Below are positions 16,849 through 25,021 of a stretch of DNA of 64,000 bases, one piece after another. Source of the stretch: Flavobacterium sp. J49 (lineage in GTDB: Bacteria; Bacteroidota; Bacteroidia; Flavobacteriales; Flavobacteriaceae); the NCBI RefSeq assembly GCF_011742145.1, contig NZ_JAAQQU010000104.1, positions 453,938-517,937 of the forward strand. Reading direction: 5' to 3'. Position numbers and translations under genes: made by a program. The notes under the pieces are model-generated. The model was not told where the DNA came from. It made no database searches and was given only the letters and a program-made list of their open reading frames with translations. Each line of letters opens with the position of its first letter. Positions within the stretch are counted from its first letter, which is position 1.

Positions 16849-18089
16849 TAGTTTTCTACGATTTTATACATTTTGTCGGATAAGCGTATGCGGAATGGTA
16901 CTTTCAAAGTACAACTGTCGCCTTTAGAGGCTTTTTCCAAAGCCAAATCGTTGACCATCATGTCTTCGATAATCATTTCTTGTGCGCCTGTACTTGGCCC
17001 GGTGATTAGAATCTTATCGCCTTTTTTTAGGTCATAAGCTTCAATTTTGAATTCGGCGATATTGGCTTTCGGAAAATAATGCATGCCTTTGCCAATGTAA
17101 ACTTTCTTTTGGGTAGCACTCGAACCCGGATTGTCTGACCATTCTCCTAACTTTTGGCCTAAATAATAACCACTCCAAAAACCGCGATTGTAAACCGTGG
17201 AAAGCGTTTCCATCCAAGTGTTGATTTTTTCTTTAGAAAAGGAGCCTTCATAGTAAGCATCGATGGCTTCACGATAGGTTTTGATTACAGTTGCCACGTA
17301 ATCGGCCGCGCGACCTCGGCCTTCAATTTTCAATACTTTAATCCCTGAATCTATGACTTGGTCTAAAAAATCAATCGTACATAAATCTTTGGGCGACATC
17401 ATATATTCGTTATCAATTTCAATTTCGAAACCACTTTCCTGATCGATTACGGTATATTTTTTACGACAATTTTGTTTGCAAGCGCCGCGATTGGCGGAAG
17501 AATTATGCGAATGTAAACTCAAATAACATTTGCCCGAAACCGCCATACATAGCGCGCCATGACCAAAGATTTCAATTTCAACAAGATTTCCGCTTGGTCC
17601 CTTGATTTGTTCTTTTTCGATGTCATGGGTGATTTTCTTTACTTGTCGCAAACTCAATTCGCGCGATAATACTATGGTATCGGCAAACATGGCGTAGAAC
17701 TTTACGGTTTCAATGTTGGTAACATTCAACTGGGTTGAAATGTGTACTTCTATTCCCATGGTTCTGGCGGTCATGATTACCGCTTGGTCAGAGGCAATTA
17801 CTGCGGTTATTCCTGCTTCTTTGGCTTTCGTCAAAAGGGTTTTCACCACAGACAAATCATGATCGTAAATAATCGTATTCAACGTCAGGTAGGTTCTGAC
17901 GTTTTTTTCGTTGCATCTACGAGCAATTTCGGGTAAATCATCTAAAACGAAATTCACGGTAGCGCGCGCCCGCATGTTTAATTGTTCGACACCAAAATAC
18001 ACCGAATCACAACCATTGTCTAATGCCGCTTGCAGTGATTCGAAGTTGCCGGCCGGAGCCATCAATTCAATTCTTCCTGTAGTAGTCAT
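16848..18089 (-). CDS. trhP: Peptidase U32-family tRNA hydroxylation protein, TrhP-like
   Basis: Despite the old peptidase name, U32 proteins of this group (YegQ/TrhP) take part in making 5-hydroxyuridine at tRNA position 34, with prephenate needed in E. coli. 413 residues. The U32 signature EIFGHGALCMAVSGKCYLS lies at 173-191, with C181 and C188; C204, C208 and C237 (PKDLCTID) supply further possible [4Fe-4S] ligands. A C-terminal beta domain (about 328-413, KKVYIGKG ... RIRLSDKMYKIVEN) matches the family's U32_C domain. It lies directly after trhO and before a ferredoxin with one-base overlaps on both sides. RlhA (23S rRNA hydroxylation) is the main alternative, but the TrhO neighbour favours TrhP. 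Confidence 0.85.
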   Translation of the reverse strand: MTTTGRIELMAPAGNFESLQAALDNGCDSVYFGVEQLNMRARATVNFVLDDLPEIARRCNEKNVRTYLTLNTIIYDHDLSVVKTLLTKAKEAGITAVIASDQAVIMTARTMGIEVHISTQLNVTNIETVKFYAMFADTIVLSRELSLRQVKKITHDIEKEQIKGPSGNLVEIEIFGHGALCMAVSGKCYLSLHSHNSSANRGACKQNCRKKYTVIDQESGFEIEIDNEYMMSPKDLCTIDFLDQVIDSGIKVLKIEGRGRAADYVATVIKTYREAIDAYYEGSFSKEKINTWMETLSTVYNRGFWSGYYLGQKLGEWSDNPGSSATQKKVYIGKGMHYFPKANIAEFKIEAYDLKKGDKILITGPSTGAQEMIIEDMMVNDLALEKASKGDSCTLKVPFRIRLSDKMYKIVEN

Positions 18090-19444
18090 TAGTTGATGAT
18101 TTTAAAAAGTTTATCTGATAAACGAACACGGAATGGCACTTCAAAAGTGACTTTGTCACCTATTTTGGCTACAGTATTTTCTTGTCCATTGACCAACATC
18201 TTTTCCAAAACCAATTCCTGATTTCCAGTGGTTGGACCGGAGATGATGATTTTATCGCCAAGGTTTAGTTCGTGGTTTTCCATGATAAAAAGCCCAACAC
18301 CGGCTTTGGTATAATAATGCTCCACTTTGCCGATTAATACTTTTTTGACTTTGATTTTTTGGCGAATGTCGGTTGGTTTGGCTGTTGCCAAAGGAATTCC
18401 GGTCAATTCACCAGAATGCTTGTATTTCAGATTTTCAGATTTTCCTTTGCGGAAGACTTTGTTCCCGACTTGTTTTCCGCTTCTCAATTTGACTTGTTCA
18501 GCCAATGGTAAATGGGTGATTTCCAAACATTCATTGGAACAACAATTTTCCATGGCCGCTTTACATTCTTCACATTGGATAAATAACAAATGGCAACCGT
18601 CGTTGGCGCAATTGGTGTGATTGTCACAGGGTTTACCGCATTGGTGACATTGCGAAACGATATCGTCGGTAATTCTTTCACCTAAGCGATGGTCGAACAC
18701 AAAGTTCTTTCCGATGAATTTGCTTTCGAGTCCTTCTTCTTTAATTTGCTTGGCATATTGGATAATCCCGCCTTCCAATTGGAAAACATTTTTAAACCCT
18801 TGGTGTTTGAAATAGGCAGAAGCTTTTTCGCAACGAATTCCTCCGGTACAATACATCACCAGGTTTTTATCTTCTTTGAAATCTTTTAATTGTTCATTGA
18901 TAATTGGCAGACTTTCACGGAAAGTTTCCACATCCGGAGTTATGGCGCCTTTGAAATGGCCAATTTCGCTTTCGTAGTGATTTCTGAAATCAACTACAAT
19001 AGTATTCGGGTCTTCCAGAATTTGGTTAAATGCTTTGGCGTTAAGGTGAACTCCTTTATTGGTTACATCAAAAGTGTCATCGTTTAAACCGTCTGCAACG
19101 ATTTTGTGGCGTACTTTGATGGTTAGTTTTAAAAAGGAATGGTCATCGTGTTCAACGGCTACATTGAGGCGAATGCCTTGCATAAAATCATAGACTTCAA
19201 GCGTCTCTCTGAACGCTTCGAAGTTTTCGGCCGGAACACTCATCTGGGCATTAATACCTTCGTGCGCAACATAAATTCGACCGAGTGCATCGAGTGCATT
19301 CCAGGCTATAAATAAATCGTCGCGAAATTTTTTAGGATCTTCAATTTTGGCATACGCATAGAAAGACAAAGTCAGTCTTTGTTTGCCGGCTTGGTCAATA
19401 AGTTCGGCTCTTTCTTCTGCGCTTAAGGTGTTATACAGTTGCAT
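18089..19444 (-). CDS. trhO: tRNA uridine(34) hydroxylase TrhO (rhodanese domain) with a U32_C-like C-terminal extension
   Basis: O2-dependent formation of 5-hydroxyuridine at tRNA U34. 451 residues, about 100 longer than E. coli TrhO (YceA). Order: N-terminal acylphosphatase-like region (1-120), rhodanese domain with MYCTGGIRCEKA (C199, C205), a Cys-rich probable zinc region at 266-306 (CHQCGKPC, CEEC, NCCSNEC), then a C-terminal segment 367-451. That last segment is about half identical over 85 residues to the C terminus of the adjacent U32 protein (GDKIIISGPTTGNQE versus GDKILITGPSTGAQE; FRVRLSDKLFKI versus FRIRLSDKMYKI). ATG at 19444. First gene of the TrhO-TrhP-ferredoxin operon. Confidence 0.92.
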   Translation of the reverse strand: MQLYNTLSAEERAELIDQAGKQRLTLSFYAYAKIEDPKKFRDDLFIAWNALDALGRIYVAHEGINAQMSVPAENFEAFRETLEVYDFMQGIRLNVAVEHDDHSFLKLTIKVRHKIVADGLNDDTFDVTNKGVHLNAKAFNQILEDPNTIVVDFRNHYESEIGHFKGAITPDVETFRESLPIINEQLKDFKEDKNLVMYCTGGIRCEKASAYFKHQGFKNVFQLEGGIIQYAKQIKEEGLESKFIGKNFVFDHRLGERITDDIVSQCHQCGKPCDNHTNCANDGCHLLFIQCEECKAAMENCCSNECLEITHLPLAEQVKLRSGKQVGNKVFRKGKSENLKYKHSGELTGIPLATAKPTDIRQKIKVKKVLIGKVEHYYTKAGVGLFIMENHELNLGDKIIISGPTTGNQELVLEKMLVNGQENTVAKIGDKVTFEVPFRVRLSDKLFKIIN

Positions 19445-19519
19445 GCTATAAACTTTAAGTGAGAAATAGGTTGTGAATTCTAAATGGAAGAATTCGGTGC
19501 AAATTTACATTTTTTTAGC

Positions 19520-19558
19520 AATAAAAAAACCCAAACAGTTTTTAGACCGTTGGGTTTC
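19520..19558 (-). terminator. Intrinsic terminator of the bacilliredoxin gene
   Basis: Minus strand AAACCCAA, loop, TTGGGTTT, followed by TTTTTTATTG. About 95 bases after the bacilliredoxin stop. The 90 bases between them hold nothing I can identify. Confidence 0.75.
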
Positions 19559-19652
19559 TTTTTCATAGCATTTTCTCCCATTTAGCATGGCATCTTGTTC
19601 AAGAGACGCAATTGAACAGAAAAGGTTGCGTGATGTTTTTAAAAAATATTTT

Positions 19653-20063
19653 TTAGCAAAATTCAGCGTAAGCATCTTTCAGGTTTTCCGCGATTAATTC
19701 CGCCGGACGACCTTCGATGTGATGGCGTTCTAACATGTGTACCAATTCGCCGTTTTTGAACAAAGCCATACTGGGTGATGATGGTGGAAAAGGAAACATT
19801 TCTTCTCTTGCGGCATCAACAGCTTCTTTGTCAACTCCGGCAAAAACGGTAATTAAATGGTCCGGTTTTTTAGCACCATCTAAACTCATTTTTGCTCCCG
19901 GACGGGCATTTCTGGCCGCACAACCACAAACCGAATTCACCACAACTAAAGTGGTTCCTTCTGCTTTGATAGCGTTTTTTACATCGGCTGCAGTATATAA
20001 TTCTTGAAAGCCAGCTTCTGAAAGTTCAGCGCGCATGGGCAATACCATTTCTTCTGGATACAT
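19653..20063 (-). CDS. BrxA/BrxB-family bacilliredoxin
   Basis: 136 residues, thioredoxin-fold protein of the YphP/YqiW family. The redox motif CGC is at 46-48 (VVNSVCGCAARNARPG), which is the family hallmark. The N terminus MYPEEMVLPMRAELSEAGF and the stretch DAAREEMFPFPPSSPSMALF (about 84-103) are also typical. In Firmicutes these proteins remove bacillithiol from oxidised proteins; several Bacteroidota carry the same family. Whether this organism makes bacillithiol cannot be judged from this window. ATG at 20063, monocistronic with its own terminator. Confidence 0.9.
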   Translation of the reverse strand: MYPEEMVLPMRAELSEAGFQELYTAADVKNAIKAEGTTLVVVNSVCGCAARNARPGAKMSLDGAKKPDHLITVFAGVDKEAVDAAREEMFPFPPSSPSMALFKNGELVHMLERHHIEGRPAELIAENLKDAYAEFC

Positions 20064-20159
20064 AATTTTTAAATTATCAAGTTATTGAATGGCAAAGTTA
20101 CAAAGTTTTATGCTCTTATATTTTAAAGAAATCATAAAGAATTATTATGGCGGAATAGG

Positions 20160-21296
20160 TTAAAAAATTCTGCCAAATAAAGCTTTGATAAAAAGCATTT
20201 TCGGGCATTTCCAAATGACTTGTAAATCTTCCCAAAAAGAGGTTTCCTCATCCAAGAATTTGAAGATGACTGTGGTATTTCCTTTTTCAAACATCGCTGA
20301 AAATATGGTTGAGCCCAAATGGTTTTTTTGATCCAAAATATCTAAAAGAAGTAAATCATAAAACCAGAATTTATCGGCTTTGTGAAATTTAGTCAAGTCA
20401 TTTTCTTTAGATAGAAATTGAACTAGGGCTTTTGATTTTTTAGTTGTGTTTTTAAAAGTATAACCGGTACTGGCTTTGGTCCAACCGCCTGCAGAACCAA
20501 TGTTGAGTATGTTTTTCGAATTGTGTTGCCAAAAAGGATAGCACGTCATCGGAATATTGCCTTGTTCTTTTTCCAATAATTCGTAACTCGTAATTCCTAA
20601 TTTATTGATGTAGTTTTTGATTTCAGTTTCATATTCTGCCACCGGCAATAAATCTTTGGAGAACAAAGTGTATTCTAATAACGCTTCTGTTTGCGATGTT
20701 GGTAACACATACATGAATCTCGTATTGCCTTTCTGTTCCACCGAAAAATCCATGAAAGTCGCACAATCGGGATGAAAAACAGGTTCTTTGCTTTGGATAA
20801 ACCAACCGATGAAATGCTGGTGCAGAAAAGGATATTTGGTTTGATTTTTAACCACCTCAGGGTTGAAAATGGAGTTGAAAATTTGGTTACAAGTAAAACT
20901 TTCTTCAACGGTTTTGACCACACAATGATGTCCTAATTCCTGAAAATCGAGTACTTTTTGGTTTAAGAAAGTGATGTTTTCTTCTTTGGAAATGAGTTTA
21001 AAAACTTTATTGTAAAAATCCAATCCTTTCACCATTTTGTATTGGTAAGGGCTGAGATTTAATTGTCTTTCAAAGACTTTGTTTTTGAACCAAGCCGATT
21101 GCCATTTGGCGGAAGCCATATCATCATACAAACCTTTATCATCCCAAAAACACCAAGTTCTATCGTTGGTTTTTTTAGAATTCTCGTCAATCAAAAGAAT
21201 GGATTTGTCTTTGAATTTGCCGGAAAGTACCATTTCATAAACCGTCATTAAAGCGGATAAACCGGCGCCGGTAAAAATGTAATGGTAGTGTTTCAT
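20160..21296 (-). CDS. crtY: Lycopene cyclase-family flavoprotein (CrtY type)
   Basis: Cyclises the ends of lycopene to beta-ionone rings in carotenoid synthesis, probably membrane-associated. 378 residues. The dinucleotide-binding start YIFTGAGLSALMTVYEMV (about 5-22) is followed by SILLIDENSKKTNDRTWCFW, where DRTWCFW is a CrtY family motif. FMDFSVEQKGNTRFMYVLPT and NIGSAGGWTKASTGYTF are the other family blocks. The ATG overlaps the stop of the TonB-dependent receptor by one base (TAATG), so translation is coupled. No crtB, crtI or crtZ is near, which is unusual because flavobacterial carotenoid genes often cluster. Confidence 0.88.
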   Translation of the reverse strand: MKHYHYIFTGAGLSALMTVYEMVLSGKFKDKSILLIDENSKKTNDRTWCFWDDKGLYDDMASAKWQSAWFKNKVFERQLNLSPYQYKMVKGLDFYNKVFKLISKEENITFLNQKVLDFQELGHHCVVKTVEESFTCNQIFNSIFNPEVVKNQTKYPFLHQHFIGWFIQSKEPVFHPDCATFMDFSVEQKGNTRFMYVLPTSQTEALLEYTLFSKDLLPVAEYETEIKNYINKLGITSYELLEKEQGNIPMTCYPFWQHNSKNILNIGSAGGWTKASTGYTFKNTTKKSKALVQFLSKENDLTKFHKADKFWFYDLLLLDILDQKNHLGSTIFSAMFEKGNTTVIFKFLDEETSFWEDLQVIWKCPKMLFIKALFGRIF

Positions 21297-23344
21297 TAAT
21301 AAAGTGTATATCTCAATCCCAGAAAACCTCTGATGCCTTGATTGGGTGCGTAAACATAACTTGGGTCAAAGGTCAGCGCATAAGGATTTGACGGTGTTGC
21401 CATCACATTTCCGTTGGCATCGTAATCGACATTTTCGTCAAAAGGATCTTCTGCTCCGGCAATTAAAAACGGATTTCCTTTGTTGGGCGTCCAGTTTAAA
21501 ATGTTTTTGATTCCCGCGTAAAGTTCAAAATTACGGAATTTTTTATAAGTAAATTGGATGTTCTGCAAACTCCACGGTTTTGAATATTCATCTCTTGGAT
21601 CAAGCGGTCCCAAAAGCGGCAATCGCATCGGTCCATAAAGATTTCCTGTATAATCAATAGACAAGAACCAATCGGGAATATCATAAGTAAGCGCCCAATT
21701 CATGCTGAACTTTTCGGTTAAAACGGGTTGTGTTGTGATGCCGTCTTTTACATTTTTAGGATCCATAAAAGTAAAACCGATTAAGGCTTTTATTCCGTAA
21801 GGCGTAACCAAATCTACATTCCCGCTTACGCCAATTGTTTCGGAATAACCATTTAGGTTTTGGTAAATAATTTGGTTCGGATTGGTGTCATAATCCGGAA
21901 TGATTTGGTTGGTGAAATAGGTGTACCAAGTCGAAAATTCAAAACCCAAGAAAGTAGCATCGTCAAACCTGATTTTTTTCAGGTAGTTGAAATTGAGGTT
22001 ATACGATTTTTCGGGGTCTAAGTTTTCGGTAATGACCACTTCTCTAGAACCGGTTAAAGCGGCGTGTTCTTCGGTAAATAAATTGACAATTCGGAATCCG
22101 GTTCCGGCGTTTATTCTGAAAACATCATTTTTGGTCGGATTCCATTTATAGGCAATTCGCGGTGTAAAAATGTGACCGTGGTTGTTGTTGTAATCATATC
22201 TTGCACCTAATAAGAGATGGTTTTTTTCGGCTAACTTGATTTCATCTTGAATAAAAGTGCTGTAAATATTGGTTTTTTCAGCAGTGATGGTGGCAGTAGT
22301 ATTGTCATTATAATACTGATGGCGAAAGGCTGTGCCAAAGAGCAAATTGTGGTCTTCCAGTTTTTTGTCCCAAAGGTATTGACCGAAGGCAATTTTTTGC
22401 TGCGCCAAATACAAAGTCGTTCCGTAAACCGAATTCTGGTCATGCGATGTTACTGAAAAGGACAAGAACATATCTTCTTTTACGGGCAACTGGTATTTGC
22501 TCAACAGTTCAAAACGCGTAGTGTAAATGCTTTCTCCATAGACTTCATTTCCGCCGCGATAGCTTTTATTCCATTGCATTTCGCCGCCCCAACGGTCTTC
22601 GTAAAAAAATCTTCCGGCGATGGTAAACTCCTTTTGGCTTTTTCGGATAAAATCCCATTTGTTAAAAATAGAGATTCTTTCCTGAAGCGTCACATCGGTA
22701 AAATTATCCTTGTTGTTGTCTATCGGGCTGTTGTAATTGTAATAGTTCAGTCCCAATAACGATTCCGCTTTTTGACCCACATTGGCTTTAAAACCCAAAT
22801 CAATATTGTTTTCCAACCATGAAGTCGAAAAGACATCAGCAGAAAATAAAGGTGCGTTTTTGGTTTTTTTGGTGATGATATTGATCAATCCGCCAACGGC
22901 TTCACTGCCGTACAAACTTGAAGCCGGACCTTTTATAATTTCTATTCGGTCAATCATCGAGTTCGGAATTCCGGATAAGCCGTAAACGGTTGACAACGCA
23001 CTTACGATTGGCATACCGTCAATAGTCACCATAGTATACGGACCTTCCAAACCATTGATGTGAATATCGCCGGTGTTGCAAATATTACAGTTCAATTGCG
23101 GTCGAACACCATTTACGTTTTGCAAAGCTTCAAACACATTAGAAGTTGGATTTTTCTTCAAAAATGCACTAGTATAAACTTCTACCGGCACCGGAGTTTC
23201 CAATCTTGAAACCGGTTTCAAAGTTCCCGAAATCACAATTTCATCTAGTTTTTCAGATTTGGAGTCGACTGCAATCGTGTCATTTACCTGAGCAACTAAA
23301 GAATTGAGACATAAGACAAGGGTTATACAAACAAACTTTTTCAT
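21296..23344 (-). CDS. TonB-dependent outer-membrane receptor, probable metal or metal-chelate uptake
   Basis: 682 residues from the ATG at 23344 (MKKFVCITLVLCLNSLVAQ, a good signal peptide). The in-frame start at 23368 adds residues that read through a putative operator, so I reject it. The plug domain starts near 25 with KLDEIVISGTLKPVSRLETPVPVEVY. It contains an unusual Cys pair NCNICNTGDIHINGLEGPYT, then IDRIEIIKGPASSLYGSEAVGGLINII. A 22-strand barrel region follows and ends in a terminal aromatic residue (GLRYTLY). Divergent to a DtxR/MntR-like regulator and a ZIP transporter, and near feoAB. This context suggests Fe, Mn or Zn, but the substrate is inferred. Confidence 0.9.
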   Translation of the reverse strand: MKKFVCITLVLCLNSLVAQVNDTIAVDSKSEKLDEIVISGTLKPVSRLETPVPVEVYTSAFLKKNPTSNVFEALQNVNGVRPQLNCNICNTGDIHINGLEGPYTMVTIDGMPIVSALSTVYGLSGIPNSMIDRIEIIKGPASSLYGSEAVGGLINIITKKTKNAPLFSADVFSTSWLENNIDLGFKANVGQKAESLLGLNYYNYNSPIDNNKDNFTDVTLQERISIFNKWDFIRKSQKEFTIAGRFFYEDRWGGEMQWNKSYRGGNEVYGESIYTTRFELLSKYQLPVKEDMFLSFSVTSHDQNSVYGTTLYLAQQKIAFGQYLWDKKLEDHNLLFGTAFRHQYYNDNTTATITAEKTNIYSTFIQDEIKLAEKNHLLLGARYDYNNNHGHIFTPRIAYKWNPTKNDVFRINAGTGFRIVNLFTEEHAALTGSREVVITENLDPEKSYNLNFNYLKKIRFDDATFLGFEFSTWYTYFTNQIIPDYDTNPNQIIYQNLNGYSETIGVSGNVDLVTPYGIKALIGFTFMDPKNVKDGITTQPVLTEKFSMNWALTYDIPDWFLSIDYTGNLYGPMRLPLLGPLDPRDEYSKPWSLQNIQFTYKKFRNFELYAGIKNILNWTPNKGNPFLIAGAEDPFDENVDYDANGNVMATPSNPYALTFDPSYVYAPNQGIRGFLGLRYTLY

Positions 23345-23359
23345 TAAACAAAATAAAAA

Positions 23360-23375
23360 TTTAGACAAAACTAAA
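23360..23375. promoter_or_regulatory. Candidate DtxR/MntR-type operator
   Basis: TTTAGACAAAACTAAA: inverted repeat TTTAG-N6-CTAAA in the divergent spacer, 16 bases before the receptor ATG and 54 before the regulator ATG. The arm sequence resembles TTTAGG-type half-sites of DtxR-family regulators. This is by-eye only. Confidence 0.4.
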
Positions 23376-23407
23376 AATTAATTTTCATTTATATTAAAAA
23401 AATAAAA

Positions 23408-23415
23408 TATATTTG
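23408..23415 (+). promoter_or_regulatory. Possible -7 element (TATATTTG) of the DtxR-like regulator gene
   Basis: Exact TANNTTTG match, 13 bases before the ATG. A weak upstream TTTTC at 23382-23386 could stand for the -33 element (21 bases apart). Confidence 0.4.
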
Positions 23416-23428
23416 TAAAAAAGCAAGC

Positions 23429-24076
23429 ATGACCACTTCTGAAGAAAATTATATTAAGGTTATTTATCACTTGTCGTTGGTTTCGCCCAAAGGCGTAAAT
23501 ACTAACGCTATTGCGGGCATGTTAGAAACCAAAGCGTCTTCGGTAACGGATATGTTAAAGAAACTTTCGGAAAAAGATTTGGTTTCGTACCAAAAATACC
23601 AAGGCGTGAGTTTGACGGAAAACGGATTGCTTTCGGCCAAAATGATAGTGAGAAAGCACCGTTTGTGGGAAGTTTTTTTGGTAGAGAAGTTGGCATTCAA
23701 TTGGGACGAAGTGCATGAAATTGCCGAAGAGTTAGAACACATCAAATCGGAAGCGTTAATCAACAAATTAGATGCTTTTTTGGGATTTCCGGCTTTTGAC
23801 CCACATGGTGATCCCATTCCGAACGAAAAAGGCGTGATGCAAAAAGTCAATAAATTATTGCTTTCGGAAGCCGAATTGAACCGGGAATACTATTGTATCG
23901 GCGTGAAAGATTCTTCTTCAGAGTTTTTAAAATATTTAGACAAACAAAAAATAGCTTTGGGCTCTGTCTTTAAAGTAATAGAAAAAGAAAGTTTTGATGA
24001 TACTTTAACGGTGGAAGTTAATGCACAGGAAAAAATCATCTCTAATAAAATTGCTAATAATTTATACGTTCAATAA
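23429..24076 (+). CDS. DtxR/MntR-family metal-dependent transcriptional regulator
   Basis: 215 residues. N-terminal winged helix (about 1-65: TTSEENYIKVIYHLS, then MLETKASSVTDMLKKLSEKDLVSYQKYQGVSLT). Dimerisation and metal-binding domain at about 66-140 with H74 in KHRLWEVFL, EVHEIAEELEHI, and FPAFDPHGDPIPN, the FDPHGxPIP motif typical of MntR/IdeR relatives. A C-terminal FeoA/SH3-like domain is present (about 145-215). It is likely to repress metal uptake when Fe or Mn is plentiful. It is divergent from the TonB receptor and 2 bases ahead of the ZIP transporter gene, so it probably controls both. The sensed metal is not decided by what I can see. Confidence 0.92.
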   Translation: MTTSEENYIKVIYHLSLVSPKGVNTNAIAGMLETKASSVTDMLKKLSEKDLVSYQKYQGVSLTENGLLSAKMIVRKHRLWEVFLVEKLAFNWDEVHEIAEELEHIKSEALINKLDAFLGFPAFDPHGDPIPNEKGVMQKVNKLLLSEAELNREYYCIGVKDSSSEFLKYLDKQKIALGSVFKVIEKESFDDTLTVEVNAQEKIISNKIANNLYVQ

Positions 24077-24078
24077 TT

Positions 24079-24897
24079 ATGTTTCAATCCATAATTGACT
24101 ATTTTGAAAGCATTGATCCGATTTTGGCCGCTTTTTATGCGACGATGTTTACCTGGTTTTTGACCGCGCTTGGTGCTTCGTTTGTGTTCTTTTTTAAGAA
24201 TATGAATCGCGTAGTGCTCGATGGAATGCTGGGTTTTACAGGTGGTGTGATGGTGGCGGCGAGTTTTTGGAGTTTGTTGGCGCCGGCTATTGAAATGAGT
24301 GAAGGCGAAGGTTTTGTGAAAGTGATTCCGGCGGCGGTTGGGTTTTTATTGGGCGCTGTTTTTATTTTTGGTTTAGACAAAATCTTACCGCATTTACACA
24401 TCAATTTTAAGGAAACCGAAGGCATAAAATCGCCTTGGCAACGAACTACTTTGTTGGTTTTAGCCATAACCTTGCACAATATTCCTGAAGGTTTGGCTGT
24501 TGGAGTACTTTTTGGTGGCGTAGCAGCGGGAATTCCGGAAGCTTCAATTGCAGGAGCCGTTACTTTAGCGATTGGTATCGGAATTCAAAATTTTCCCGAA
24601 GGAATTGCGGTTTCTATGCCGTTGCGCCGAATGGGAATGAGCCGTTGGAAGAGTTTTATGTATGGACAGTCGTCAGCTATTGTAGAACCTATTGCCGGAG
24701 TTTTGGGCGCAGTTGCGGTTATCTTTTTTATACCAATTTTGCCTTATGCTCTAGCTTTCGCTGCCGGAGCTATGATATTTGTTGTGGTTGAAGAAGTAAT
24801 TCCGGAAACGCAGCAAGATAAAAATACAGATATTGCTACCTTAGGATTTATAGGAGGATTTATCGTGATGATGACTTTGGATGTAGCCTTAGGCTAA
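24079..24897 (+). CDS. ZIP-family metal transporter
   Basis: Inner-membrane importer or exporter of divalent metals. 272 residues, about 8 TM helices. The metal-path motifs HNIPEGLAVGVLFGG (TM4, about 133-147) and GIGIQNFPEGIAVSMPLRR (TM5, about 168-186) are both present. The second has Asn in place of the first His, as in the GufA/ZupT-like bacterial subgroup. The gene starts 2 bases after the regulator stop, so they form one operon. Its end overlaps by 4 bases the end of a convergent 41-residue gene. Zinc, iron or manganese are all possible substrates. Confidence 0.92.
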   Translation: MFQSIIDYFESIDPILAAFYATMFTWFLTALGASFVFFFKNMNRVVLDGMLGFTGGVMVAASFWSLLAPAIEMSEGEGFVKVIPAAVGFLLGAVFIFGLDKILPHLHINFKETEGIKSPWQRTTLLVLAITLHNIPEGLAVGVLFGGVAAGIPEASIAGAVTLAIGIGIQNFPEGIAVSMPLRRMGMSRWKSFMYGQSSAIVEPIAGVLGAVAVIFFIPILPYALAFAAGAMIFVVVEEVIPETQQDKNTDIATLGFIGGFIVMMTLDVALG

Positions 24898-25019
24898 TGA
24901 CAAGCACAGTCGTCTTTGTCACAACCTTTTTTTGATTTTTTTTTGTCTATAAATTTTTGGGCCAAAAAACCAATCGCAATTCCCAATGCCACATAAACCA
25001 ATATTTCTTGTATTTCCAT
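24894..25019 (-). CDS. FeoB-associated Cys-rich membrane protein (41 residues)
   Basis: A very small gene. It starts with ATG at 25019 (MEIQEILVYVALGIAIGFL ...), has one TM helix at about 5-22, then a lysine-rich stretch and a terminal Cys cluster KGCDKDDCACH. This single helix plus short Cys/Lys tail is the FeoB-associated Cys-rich family. It lies on the same strand as, and downstream of, feoA-feoB and one secreted-protein gene, only 3 bases after that gene's stop codon's partner region. Its stop overlaps the ZIP gene's stop by 4 bases. Likely role: accessory to ferrous iron transport or metal handling at the cytoplasmic face of the membrane. Confidence 0.8.
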   Translation of the reverse strand: MEIQEILVYVALGIAIGFLAQKFIDKKKSKKGCDKDDCACH

Positions 25020-25021
25020 AA

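Noticed and set aside
23345..23368. Longer N terminus for the TonB receptor
   Set aside because: It adds residues before a good signal peptide and would cover the putative operator.
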